From Clostridia bacterium (GTDB lineage Bacteria > Bacillota > Clostridia > UMGS1883): a stretch of 64,000 nucleotides of DNA. The position numbers and the translations under genes are program-made. The notes below the pieces were generated by a model, which was given only the letters and a program-made list of their open reading frames with translations, was not told where the DNA came from and searched no databases. Where the stretch lies: contig JAFVPB010000021.1 of NCBI GenBank assembly GCA_017505525.1, positions 1 through 64,000 of the forward strand. Reading direction: 5' to 3'. Shown here piece after piece: positions 10,636-18,803 of the stretch; the stretch's first letter is position 1, and every line of letters begins with the position of its first letter.

Positions 10636-13212
10636 CTATAATAATTTTTGAAGCTCGTAAAGCTTATTCATCGCCTCAATAGGCGTAAGTGTTGTAACAT
10701 CGATAGCCTTAAGCTCGTCGTAGAGCTTTGAATTTCCCATAGCCATAAAGTCAAGCTGCGGACTTTCGGTGTTTTCTGCTTTGGTTTCAGCTTTTTTCGA
10801 ATCTCCGCGCTCAACCATCGTTAAAACCTCTTTTGCTCTTTTTATAACAGGCTCGGGTACGCCCGCAAGCTTTGCAACCTCGATACCGAAGCTATCGTCA
10901 GTGCCGCCGCGCACAATTCTTCTTAAGAATGTGATATCATCTCCGCGCTTTTTACAGGAGGTGTTGTAGTTTATAACACCCTCAATTTCTCCCTCAAGGG
11001 CAGTAAGCTCGTGATAATGGGTGGCAAAAAGAGTTTTTGCTTTTATTTTCTTTGCAATATGCTCAACCACCGCCCATGCAATGCTAAGTCCGTCGAACGT
11101 GCTTGTGCCGCGCCCGATTTCATCGAGAATGCAAAGGCTTTTCTTTGTGGCATTTTTAAGTATGTAGCTTACCTCGTTCATTTCAAGCATAAATGTGCTC
11201 TGGCCCGAGGCAAGGTCGTCCGATGCGCCTATGCGCGTGAAAATTTTATCTATAATTCCGCATTCACAGCTTTTGGCAGGAACAAATGAACCAATCTGTG
11301 CCATAAGGGCAATAAGTGCCGTCTGGCGCATATATGTGGATTTACCTGCCATATTCGGCCCTGTGATAACCGCCATGCGGTTTGCTTCGCAGTCAAGAGT
11401 TGTATCGTTTGGAACGAACAAGCTTCCCGAAAGCATTTTTTCCACAACGGGGTGACGCCCGTCTTTAATAATAAGATTATCTGAAAGATTAACTTCGGGC
11501 TTTGTGTAGCCGTTTTTATAGGCAACCGTTGCAAGCGAGGTTAATGCATCAATCGTTGCCGCGGCGCGGGCAGTTTTTTCAATGCGCTCCATTTCTGCAC
11601 AGATTCTATCCCTTATTTCCACAAACTGCGAGTATTCAAGTGCCACAAGCTTTTCGCTTGCACCAAGCACAGTGCTTTCAATTTCCTTAAGCTCGGCAGT
11701 TATAAATCTTTCGCCCGTTGTAATAGTCTGCTTGCGGATATAATCATCGGGAACCTTTGAAAGATGGGAAGAGGAAACCTCGATATAATAGCCGAAAACT
11801 TTATTGAATTTAACTTTAAGGTTTTTAATCCCCGTTCTTTCCTTTTCGCGCTCTTCAAGGCTTGTTATATAACTGTGTCCGCTATTTGCCGCAAGGCGAA
11901 GATTATCAATTTCTTCGTTGAAGCCTTCACGGATAATCTTGCCATCGCGAAGCGAAATAGGTGCTTCGGGCGAAATCGCGCGTTCGAGTAAATCCGAAAT
12001 ATCTTCAAGCGTATCGAGATTTGCCGCCTGCACACTTAAAATTGTGCTTCGCGCTCTTGATAAAAGCTTGTGAAGAAGCGGAAGCTTCTGGAAAGATGTT
12101 TTAAGCGCCAGAAGGTCGCGCGCGTTTGCAGTGCCAAGCGAAACGCGGCTCATCAGCCTTTCAATATCGTAGATTCCGCTTAACGAATCAGCAATTTCTT
12201 CACGCCACGAAAGGTCGGAAAAAATTTCTTCAACGCCGCACAAGCGGTTGTTGATTTGTGCCGCATTCACAAGCGGACGGAGTATCCACTGCTTAAGGGT
12301 GCGCGCGCCCATAGCCGTTTTTGTTTTGTCGAGCACCCAGAAAAGGCTTCCGTATTTTGATTTGTCGCGCATTGTTTCAACAAGTTCAAGATTGCGCTGT
12401 GAAGATGCATCAATATCCACAAATTCCGAGGAAGTGTAGATGTTGATTTCCCTTATGTGGGAAAGGTGAACTTTCTGGGTTTCGTTTATATAATCGATTA
12501 TTGCCGCAGCGGCAATTTTTAAAAGCCCGTCCGTTATATCGCGGGAATTTGTAAGCTGGGAAGCAAGTGTTTCGTCAGCTGTTTTCTGCACTTCTTTATC
12601 TTCGTAAGAAAAAGTAAGGGTAGAGGTGCGCGAAGATAAAAATTCGGTTATTTTTTTATCTTCTCCGCCTGCGCCCCCAAGTGCTATTTCAACGGGGGAG
12701 AAGCGAGAAAGCTCGTTTATAAGCTTTGTACAACCGAAGTCATCATAAAGGGTGGTGCCAAGCATTTCGCCCGTTGAAACATCAACGAAAGCTACTGCGC
12801 TTGTGTTCCCCTCGCGGCATACTGCTGCCATATAGTTCGTTTTGCGGGAATCTAGAAGCCCGTCGTCAAGTATTGTGCCGGGGGTTATCACTCTGATGAT
12901 TTCGCGTTTAACTATATCGTTTTTAACGTTCTGCGGATTTTCCATCTGCTCGCACACGGCAACCTTATAGCCCTTTGCAACAAGACGGGCAATATAGCTG
13001 TCTGCCGCGTGGAAAGGCACACCGCACATCGGTGCGCGTTCCGCAAGTCCGCAGGCGCGGCCTGTAAGCGTTATTTCAAGCTCGCGTGAGGCAGTGATGG
13101 CATCATCGAAAAACATTTCGTAAAAGTCGCCGAGGCGAAACATTAAAATCGCATCGGGGCAGTCTTTCTTAACAGCCATATACTGCTTCATCATAGGAGT
13201 AAGTCCTTCCAC
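10636..13212 (-). CDS. mutS: DNA mismatch repair protein MutS
   Basis: This is a MutS1-type mismatch-recognition ATPase of about 858 residues. The N-terminal mismatch-binding domain carries DFYEMFFDDA (the Phe-x-Glu motif that contacts the mismatch, about residues 28-37). The C-terminal ATPase has Walker A GPNMAGKST (about 606-614), FMLEMNEVSYIL, and ILDEIGRGTSTFDG (Walker B). I place the start at GTG 13212 because AAGGAGG ends seven bases before it; the in-frame GTG at 13218 is only one base away. A short Lys/Glu linker precedes the C-terminal tetramer/clamp-binding tail. It is coupled with ylbF and miaB. Confidence 0.96.
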   Translation of the reverse strand: MEGLTPMMKQYMAVKKDCPDAILMFRLGDFYEMFFDDAITASRELEITLTGRACGLAERAPMCGVPFHAADSYIARLVAKGYKVAVCEQMENPQNVKNDIVKREIIRVITPGTILDDGLLDSRKTNYMAAVCREGNTSAVAFVDVSTGEMLGTTLYDDFGCTKLINELSRFSPVEIALGGAGGEDKKITEFLSSRTSTLTFSYEDKEVQKTADETLASQLTNSRDITDGLLKIAAAAIIDYINETQKVHLSHIREINIYTSSEFVDIDASSQRNLELVETMRDKSKYGSLFWVLDKTKTAMGARTLKQWILRPLVNAAQINNRLCGVEEIFSDLSWREEIADSLSGIYDIERLMSRVSLGTANARDLLALKTSFQKLPLLHKLLSRARSTILSVQAANLDTLEDISDLLERAISPEAPISLRDGKIIREGFNEEIDNLRLAANSGHSYITSLEEREKERTGIKNLKVKFNKVFGYYIEVSSSHLSKVPDDYIRKQTITTGERFITAELKEIESTVLGASEKLVALEYSQFVEIRDRICAEMERIEKTARAAATIDALTSLATVAYKNGYTKPEVNLSDNLIIKDGRHPVVEKMLSGSLFVPNDTTLDCEANRMAVITGPNMAGKSTYMRQTALIALMAQIGSFVPAKSCECGIIDKIFTRIGASDDLASGQSTFMLEMNEVSYILKNATKKSLCILDEIGRGTSTFDGLSIAWAVVEHIAKKIKAKTLFATHYHELTALEGEIEGVINYNTSCKKRGDDITFLRRIVRGGTDDSFGIEVAKLAGVPEPVIKRAKEVLTMVERGDSKKAETKAENTESPQLDFMAMGNSKLYDELKAIDVTTLTPIEAMNKLYELQKLL

Positions 13213-13239
13213 AACCACCCCTCCTTATCTTAAAAATTA

Positions 13240-13632
13240 TTAGTGGCAGTTGCCTCCGCAGCTTTCACAGCTTCCGCTGCATCCGCCGGGCATTTTGCCT
13301 GTGATATGGAACGAGATGATGTTGTTCATCTGGTCGATAATTGCCTGGAACATTCTCTGTGCATTTATATATGCCGTAATATGGTCGTTTTCTGTTACTT
13401 TTTCATAAGCTTCTTCAAGCTCTGTGCGAATAGCATTCATTCTTTCTTCGCCGGGATCACCTTTTTGAATTTCTTCTGCAAGTTTTGAACGAAGAATGCT
13501 GTAGTCCTGTAATAATTTCATAGCTTCAGCATCGTTTTCCTGCTCTGCCTCTGCTTTTTTAAGTTCCTGATACTCTTTAGATTCAATAATTGCCTCTCCG
13601 AGTTCACGTGCTTTTTCAAAAATTTCTGCCAT
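13240..13632 (-). CDS. ylbF: YlbF/YmcA-family protein with a cysteine-rich tail
   Basis: This is a 130-residue all-helical protein of the YlbF/YmcA (Com_YlbF) family. In Bacillus, YlbF, YmcA and YaaT form the Y-complex that controls RNase Y-dependent mRNA maturation and phosphorelay output. The helical core spans about residues 1-112 (ARELGEAIIESKEYQELKKA). The last ~15 residues contain four Cys and a terminal His (CSGSCESCGGNCH), a likely metal or Fe-S ligand patch. The position between miaB and mutS is conserved in Clostridia. The exact function here is inferred from the family. Confidence 0.88.
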   Translation of the reverse strand: MAEIFEKARELGEAIIESKEYQELKKAEAEQENDAEAMKLLQDYSILRSKLAEEIQKGDPGEERMNAIRTELEEAYEKVTENDHITAYINAQRMFQAIIDQMNNIISFHITGKMPGGCSGSCESCGGNCH

Positions 13633-13644
13633 TTTAATTTCTCC

Positions 13645-15078
13645 TTACTTATCTAAAATTTCTATAATTTCTCCATAAAGAATCCACGTTTGAGCCTTGG
13701 TTATTTTCACCTTTACAAACTTGTCCTTTAATGAATCGTCGCCTTTAAAGTTTACTATTTTGTTGGCGTAGTTACGCCCTGTCATCATATGCTCGTCTGT
13801 TTTGCTGCGGCCCTCAACAAGCACCTCTTCAATTTTACCCTCGTGCACGGCATTACATTCGTAGCTTAATGCGTTCTGAACATCAAGCATCCGCTGAAAA
13901 CGGTTGTTAATTTCTTCCTCTGTTGCCACGTTTTCCAGCTCTGCCGCTTTTGTGCCCTCGCGCCTTGAATATATGAACGAGAAAATACTGTCGTATTTAG
14001 CTTCGCGCAGTATATCAAGCGTTTTTGTGAAATCTTCTTCTGTTTCGGTGGGGAAGCCCACGATTATATCGGTTGTAAGCGCTATGTCGGGCATAAGAGT
14101 GCGCGCGAGCTTAACCGTTTCAAGATATTTTTCAGCGGTGTAGTTTCGGTTCATTTCACTAAGAACCCTGTTGCTTCCCGATTGAAGCGGAAGATGAAGC
14201 TGATTGCATATTTTTTCGTTTTGTGCCATTGTGTGAAGAAGAGTGGGGGAAATATCCTTTGGATGGCTCGACATAAACCTTATTCTTTCAATACCATCAA
14301 TTTCACACACTTTTTCCAAAAGACGGGAGAAGCCGTCTGTTTCGCCGCGGTCTTTTCCGTAGGAATTAACGTTTTGCCCCAGAAGCATAATTTCACGCAC
14401 GCCACTTTGAGAAAGAGTGCGGATTTCGTTTAATATATCCTCTTCGTCGCGGCTTCGTTCACGCCCACGCACGTATGGAACAATACAGTAGGTGCAAAAA
14501 TTATTGCAACCATACATTATCGACACAAATGCTTTTGCACCACCATCGTAGTGGACGGGGATTCCCTCGGCAATAACGCCCTCGCCCGAAATATTTATCA
14601 CTCTTTCCTTATGCTCTGTTACATCGAAAAGAAGAGATGGAAATTTCCAGAGCGTGTGAGGACCGAAAACTAAATCAACGTGGCGGTATTTTGCCTTGAT
14701 TCTGGCGGCAATATGCTCTTGCTGAACCATACATCCGCACACTGCAATAATAAGCGACGGATTTTTCTTTTTAAGATGCTTAAGTGCACCAAGATTTCCG
14801 TAAACGCGCATCTCGGCATTTTCGCGGACGGCACAGGTGTTGAAAATAATAACATCGGCTTCTTCGCGGTTATCTGTGAGGGTGTAGCCCATTTCGAGAA
14901 GCATTCCCTCTATACGCTGAGAATCGTTAACGTTTTGCTGACAACCATAGGTTTCAACGTGCGCAAAGGCTTTTTTTCCGCCCAGATTTTTCTTTATCAA
15001 AAGCATAAATTCTTTTTGCTTTTCTATATTCTGCTTGCTGATTTTCACATTTCTATCTGCCAAAAAAACATCGTCCAA
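13645..15078 (-). CDS. miaB: tRNA-2-methylthio-N6-dimethylallyladenosine synthase
   Basis: This 477-residue radical-SAM methylthiotransferase converts i6A37 to ms2i6A37 in tRNA, acting after MiaA. The N-terminal UPF0004 domain has the auxiliary-cluster cysteines (YGCQQN, NTCAVRE, CGCMVQ). The radical-SAM cluster motif is YGCNNFCTYCIVPYVRG (about residues 190-206). The C-terminal TRAM domain covers roughly the last 65 residues. The chosen start is TTG at 15078, 25 bases after the promoter -10; the ribosome site there is weak. It is the first gene of the long minus-strand operon. Confidence 0.95.
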   Translation of the reverse strand: MDDVFLADRNVKISKQNIEKQKEFMLLIKKNLGGKKAFAHVETYGCQQNVNDSQRIEGMLLEMGYTLTDNREEADVIIFNTCAVRENAEMRVYGNLGALKHLKKKNPSLIIAVCGCMVQQEHIAARIKAKYRHVDLVFGPHTLWKFPSLLFDVTEHKERVINISGEGVIAEGIPVHYDGGAKAFVSIMYGCNNFCTYCIVPYVRGRERSRDEEDILNEIRTLSQSGVREIMLLGQNVNSYGKDRGETDGFSRLLEKVCEIDGIERIRFMSSHPKDISPTLLHTMAQNEKICNQLHLPLQSGSNRVLSEMNRNYTAEKYLETVKLARTLMPDIALTTDIIVGFPTETEEDFTKTLDILREAKYDSIFSFIYSRREGTKAAELENVATEEEINNRFQRMLDVQNALSYECNAVHEGKIEEVLVEGRSKTDEHMMTGRNYANKIVNFKGDDSLKDKFVKVKITKAQTWILYGEIIEILDK

Positions 15079-15102
15079 TCTTTAGAATATAATACAGAGT
15101 AT

Positions 15103-15131
15103 ATTATATAATATAAAGCGCCAAAAGTCAA
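15103..15131 (-). promoter_or_regulatory. Promoter of the miaB-to-tatD operon
   Basis: On the minus strand TTGACT (15126-15131) and TATAAT (15103-15108) are separated by exactly 17 bases, a near-perfect housekeeping sigma-factor promoter. It sits about 25 bases upstream of the miaB start. Confidence 0.85.
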
Positions 15132-15180
15132 AGAAAATCCACCACTTTTTTATGAAAAAATGGTGGATTTTCTTTTTTTT
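15132..15180. terminator. Strong hairpin terminator between the flavodoxin and miaB genes
   Basis: A ~19-bp stem (AGAAAATCCACCA paired with TGGTGGATTTTCT) with a short loop is followed by a run of T on the plus strand. The A/T-rich arms let it also work on the minus strand, where it would end the flavodoxin transcript just before the miaB promoter. Confidence 0.8.
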
Positions 15181-15241
15181 GTTGGTAGGGCGCGTCGTTT
15201 TGATAAAGGGAAATTGAAAGTGTGAATTTTCGGAAGAAAAA

Positions 15242-15775
15242 TCATTTTAAATTCTTTACGTAATTGATAAGAACATTGGCAGATTCTCTGTCGCATTCAT
15301 CATCGTTATAATCGCAAAGATTAACCAAAAGCCTTTCAAGCTCTGTGGGGTTTTCCTTTGCCATCATAATCTTTTTAAGCGATTTTAACGCCGCTTTATG
15401 TACAAGTGAAAGCTCATCTGTAAGCATTTTTCCCATAAAATTAAAAATCTTTATATGCTCAAGCATCTCGGGCTTGAAATTCTTTTTGATAACATATGTG
15501 TCGTAGTATTCGCGGTAGGAAAGGGGCGTGATTGCCGTTGAAAAAACTATTAAATTCTTTTTCTTTAATTCCTCGAAATTTTTCGTGATAAGACTCACTC
15601 CGTTAATCACCTCGGCATAAAGTCCTCCGCCATAGATAATTGTATCGTATTTTAATAGATCTGATGCCTTAACGTTTTTGGCTTCAACCATCTCGCAACT
15701 AAGCGCCTCGGCTATCCATTCGGCATATTTTTTTGTTGCGCCGTATTTTGATTTGTAGATTACAATTGTGTTCAT
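15242..15775 (-). CDS. Flavodoxin-domain protein
   Basis: This 177-residue flavodoxin-fold protein starts with the FMN phosphate loop IYKSKYGATKKYAEWIAEAL (compare the usual TG/S-x-T-G-N-T or SKYGATKKYA loop). It continues with YDTIIYGGGLYAEVINGV, the second FMN-binding loop. It resembles HemG-like/menaquinone-dependent protoporphyrinogen oxidase and clostridial stand-alone flavodoxins. It is probably an electron carrier or a small oxidoreductase. The C-terminal ~60 residues contain a Cys/Asp-rich stretch (LCDYNDDECD). No partner gene is adjacent, so the redox partner is unknown. The ribosome site TTGGAGG is good. Confidence 0.85.
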   Translation of the reverse strand: MNTIVIYKSKYGATKKYAEWIAEALSCEMVEAKNVKASDLLKYDTIIYGGGLYAEVINGVSLITKNFEELKKKNLIVFSTAITPLSYREYYDTYVIKKNFKPEMLEHIKIFNFMGKMLTDELSLVHKAALKSLKKIMMAKENPTELERLLVNLCDYNDDECDRESANVLINYVKNLK

Positions 15776-15797
15776 TATTTCAGTCCTCCAAAAAAAA

Positions 15798-16277
15798 TTA
15801 AAGCTCTTTATAATATCTTATGCTTGATATAGATTTATTAAAACCTGCCTTTTCGTATGCTCTTCTTGCGGGGGCGTGGGCATCATCGAGCCCTGTTCCA
15901 ACCATCGAGTAAACCATTCCCTCGCTGCGCATTTTATCAAATACAAAGTCGTACATTTTCTGCGCTATTCCAAGCCCGCGGAATTCTGTGGAAACGGCGT
16001 TTTCTTCTACAATTCCTGTTTTTGTACCTTCGTCAACTATGTAGAATATAAAGCCTGCAACCTTATTTTCAATCAGCGCAACGTAGCCCCTTTCAGAGAG
16101 TAAGCCTTCATAAACGCGCTTGTATTTTGTTTCTTTCCAATCCGAATAATATTCGTTAAACATTTTTTCTCCAAGAGCTTTTTTGTAACCGTCGAAAATC
16201 GGTTGCCACGCGGCGTATGTAAGCTTAATAGCCTCGTCTATGTGCTTTTCTTCACAGGGTACTATTTTAATGTCCAT
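15798..16277 (-). CDS. GNAT-family N-acetyltransferase
   Basis: This 159-residue protein has the GNAT fold. The acetyl-CoA pyrophosphate loop is in TEFRGLGIAQKMYDFVF (R-x-x-G-x-A type, about residues 97-113). The beta-4 strand VALIENKVAGFIFYIVDEG precedes it and YEKAGFNKSISSIRYYK forms the C-terminal motif B. The substrate cannot be inferred; relatives acetylate small amines, peptides or protein termini. AAAGGAG precedes the ATG. It lies 22 bases upstream of the flavodoxin gene and is probably cotranscribed with it. Confidence 0.88.
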   Translation of the reverse strand: MDIKIVPCEEKHIDEAIKLTYAAWQPIFDGYKKALGEKMFNEYYSDWKETKYKRVYEGLLSERGYVALIENKVAGFIFYIVDEGTKTGIVEENAVSTEFRGLGIAQKMYDFVFDKMRSEGMVYSMVGTGLDDAHAPARRAYEKAGFNKSISSIRYYKEL

Positions 16278-16321
16278 ATTTTTCTCCTTTTATTATTAAA
16301 CAATTTTTTGTGATGTATAAC

Positions 16322-16360
16322 CTGCGGGACGTCGGGGACGCCGTCCCCTACAAAGTGCGC
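16322..16360. repeat. REP-like palindrome
   Basis: A GC-rich palindrome centred on GGGGACGCCGTCCCC (16334-16348), read on the minus strand as TGTAGGGGACGGCGTCCCC. It belongs to the GTAGGG-ended family also seen near 31727, 58231, 59176 and 59224. It sits in the 186-base gap between the acetyltransferase and ADP-ribosylglycohydrolase genes. That gap also holds a GAAAGC/GCTTTC hairpin near 16375-16402. Confidence 0.6.
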
Positions 16361-16463
16361 GGCAAACTTAGTTTGAAAGCGTAAGCAAAGCTATGCTTTC
16401 AAGCGTTGTTTAGTTAACCCAACTTTTTATAATTATTTAAACTGATTTGAATATATGGAATTA

Positions 16464-17378
16464 TTACATATTCATAATAGGAGTGCATCCGCCAACACGA
16501 TTAAAAGTTCCCGCTCTACGCCAACATGTTTCATGAAATGTATCTGAAATCTCGATGAACTCTTCGGGTATGTAACGTTTTGCCTGTTCTTTGATTTTAA
16601 GCATTGATTCGTCAAATTCATCATATACCCAACCCACATAACCACCTGTCTGAATAGCATAGTAAACCCACGCAATAGAACCTGTGATTGCTCCCGTTGT
16701 ATCGGTATCACCACCGATTGAAACTATATTTCGAATAGCATCTTCAAAATCCTCTGATTCGAGAAATGCAACAATCGCTTGTGGAACAGAACCCTGACAA
16801 GAGCCATCAAAAGAATAAGTTTCACGAATAGAATCCAGGGTAAAATCCAAAGAATAATAGTTTTCTTTGATAAATTGACAGATTTCTTCCTTGGTCTTCC
16901 CTGTTTTAGCCATAAAAATTGCTGATGCAACGGCCTCTGCACCTTTGATTCCCTCAGGGTGATTATGAGAAACGCATGCAGTTGTACGAGCCAACGCCAC
17001 TGCTTCTTCCAGTGTCACAGCGACTAAACCACAAGGTGAAACACGCATTGCCGAACCGTTTCCAAAACTGTTGTATGGTTTTGGATTATCCTGACGGAGC
17101 CACATCGAAAAGTTTGAACCATAGGCTCCTTTAGGATGCGGAAATCTCCTCCCGAAATCCTGCATTGTTTCAACAAGAAACTCACTAAAACTTTTCCCTT
17201 TACCGTTTGTTCTATATTGTTCCTCTCTGCTGAGCATAATTGCTTTCGCTACCGCTACTGTCATAATTGTATCATCCGTATAGTCACAATCATATGAAAA
17301 AAGTGAAAAATCTTTTGTTTTTATGTTGTCAAATTCATATTTTGAACCAACGATATCCCCTATAATTGCTCCGTACAT
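16464..17378 (-). CDS. ADP-ribosylglycohydrolase family protein
   Basis: This 304-residue protein of the ARH/DraG family removes ADP-ribose from proteins or metabolites using two Mg2+ ions. Metal-binding blocks are visible: DYTDDTIMTVAVAKAI (about residues 32-48), SHNHPEGIKGAEAVASAIF (about 137-155), and GGDTDTTGAITGSIAWVYYA (about 222-241). GNGSAMRVSP matches the conserved GNGAaMR block. It is a complete, single-domain enzyme. The neighbours (acetyltransferase, rRNA methyltransferase) give no clear substrate; no ADP-ribosyltransferase partner is in the window. Confidence 0.93.
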   Translation of the reverse strand: MYGAIIGDIVGSKYEFDNIKTKDFSLFSYDCDYTDDTIMTVAVAKAIMLSREEQYRTNGKGKSFSEFLVETMQDFGRRFPHPKGAYGSNFSMWLRQDNPKPYNSFGNGSAMRVSPCGLVAVTLEEAVALARTTACVSHNHPEGIKGAEAVASAIFMAKTGKTKEEICQFIKENYYSLDFTLDSIRETYSFDGSCQGSVPQAIVAFLESEDFEDAIRNIVSIGGDTDTTGAITGSIAWVYYAIQTGGYVGWVYDEFDESMLKIKEQAKRYIPEEFIEISDTFHETCWRRAGTFNRVGGCTPIMNM

Positions 17379-17405
17379 TGTAAATCTCCTTTAAATTATT
17401 TTTTC

Positions 17406-18803
17406 TTAAATCTTTCGTAAATCTTCTTCATTCAGTTCTATTATTACATAATCATCAGGTTTCATCTGTGTCAAAAGCACAACAGTCTCAACATGGCTTG
17501 TCTGCGGGAACTGGTCGGCGGCGGTTACGTATGTAGGCGCATAGCCATACTGAGAAAGGAATTTTGCATCGCGTGCCATAGTGGCGCAATCGCACGAAAC
17601 GTAAACAATTCGTTCGGGCTTCATTTCGCCCACAGCCTTTAAAAGCTTTTCGTCGCACCCTTTTCTTGGTGGGTCGAGCACCACAACATCGGCTTTTATG
17701 CCGTCTTTTATAAGCTTTGGGGCAACTTCTTCTGCTGCACCGCAGTAAAATTCTGCATTTTCTATGTTATTCAACCCGGCATTTTCGCGCGCATTGATAA
17801 TGGATTCTTCAACTATTTCTATGCCGATAACCGATTTTGCCTTTTGAGCAAGAAAAAGGCTTATTGTGCCTCCGCCACAGTAGAGGTCGAAAACGGTTTT
17901 TGTTTCGTCCACTCCGGAAAGCTCGAGCGCTTTTTCGTAAAGCGGAAGAGTGGTGTAGGGGTTAACCTGATAAAAGCTTTTATAGTGAATTTTATATTTA
18001 AGGTTACCGATAGTATCTATAATATAAGGCCTTCCGAAAATTATCCTGTCGTCAGTACCATAGATTACGTTTGTATCTTCGGGGTTGTAGTTTTCAACTA
18101 CTCCAACTATTTCACTGTATTTTTCAGCAAGGAAAGATGTAAGCTGCGATATATTTTTTATTGGCTTTGCAGTAACAAAAACAAGCATTGTTTCATTTTT
18201 TCCGCTTCGGATACATATGTGGCGCAGCGCCCCTTTTTTTGTGATTTCGTTATATGCTTCGGTATTGTTTTTATTAAACCATTCAACGCACGAATAAACA
18301 ATTTCGTTTGAACGTGCAGGCGAAAGCGCACAGAAATCTGTGGGCACAACGCGGTGCGAGTGGGGCGCATAAAAGCCTGCTTTAATCTCGCCGTTGAATT
18401 CGCTTAAAGGGAATTGCGCCTTGTTTCTGTAGCCGTAGCAAGGATTGCTCGGGATTATATCAACATTTTCTATATCTGTGAAACCACCGATTCTTGTAAT
18501 TGCATCGTAAACTTTTTTTCTTTTGAATTCAAGCTGAGCACCATAATTCATAGCAGAAAGTGTGCATCCACCGCATTTTGAAAATGTGGCACACTCGGGA
18601 GCTACTCGGTCGGGCGATGAGTTGATGATTTCAAGCAGCTTTCCAAAGCCATACTTCTTATTTTCTTTCACAACAAGAAAACGCACTGTATCTCCCGTGA
18701 TTGCCCCGGGGATAAAAACAGTGTAGCCATCAATGCGGGCAATACCGCTTCCCTCGCTCGTCATCGCGTCTATTATTTTTGTGTGCTCTGTATTTTTATA
18801 CAT
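17406..18803 (-). CDS. RlmD/RumA-type 23S rRNA (uracil-5-)-methyltransferase
   Basis: This 465-residue SAM-dependent enzyme makes m5U in rRNA or tRNA (RumA/TrmA superfamily). An N-terminal TRAM domain (about residues 1-60) precedes Fe-S cysteines CATFSKCGGC (about 71-80). The methyltransferase fold has VFDLYCGGGTISLFLA, VVLDPPRKGCD and IVYVSCDCATMARD, the last including the catalytic Cys. The target position (747 or 1939 in E. coli numbering) is not decidable from sequence. Its start overlaps the end of the GH13 gene by 31 bases. AAGGAA is the likely ribosome site. Confidence 0.92.
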   Translation of the reverse strand: MYKNTEHTKIIDAMTSEGSGIARIDGYTVFIPGAITGDTVRFLVVKENKKYGFGKLLEIINSSPDRVAPECATFSKCGGCTLSAMNYGAQLEFKRKKVYDAITRIGGFTDIENVDIIPSNPCYGYRNKAQFPLSEFNGEIKAGFYAPHSHRVVPTDFCALSPARSNEIVYSCVEWFNKNNTEAYNEITKKGALRHICIRSGKNETMLVFVTAKPIKNISQLTSFLAEKYSEIVGVVENYNPEDTNVIYGTDDRIIFGRPYIIDTIGNLKYKIHYKSFYQVNPYTTLPLYEKALELSGVDETKTVFDLYCGGGTISLFLAQKAKSVIGIEIVEESIINARENAGLNNIENAEFYCGAAEEVAPKLIKDGIKADVVVLDPPRKGCDEKLLKAVGEMKPERIVYVSCDCATMARDAKFLSQYGYAPTYVTAADQFPQTSHVETVVLLTQMKPDDYVIIELNEEDLRKI

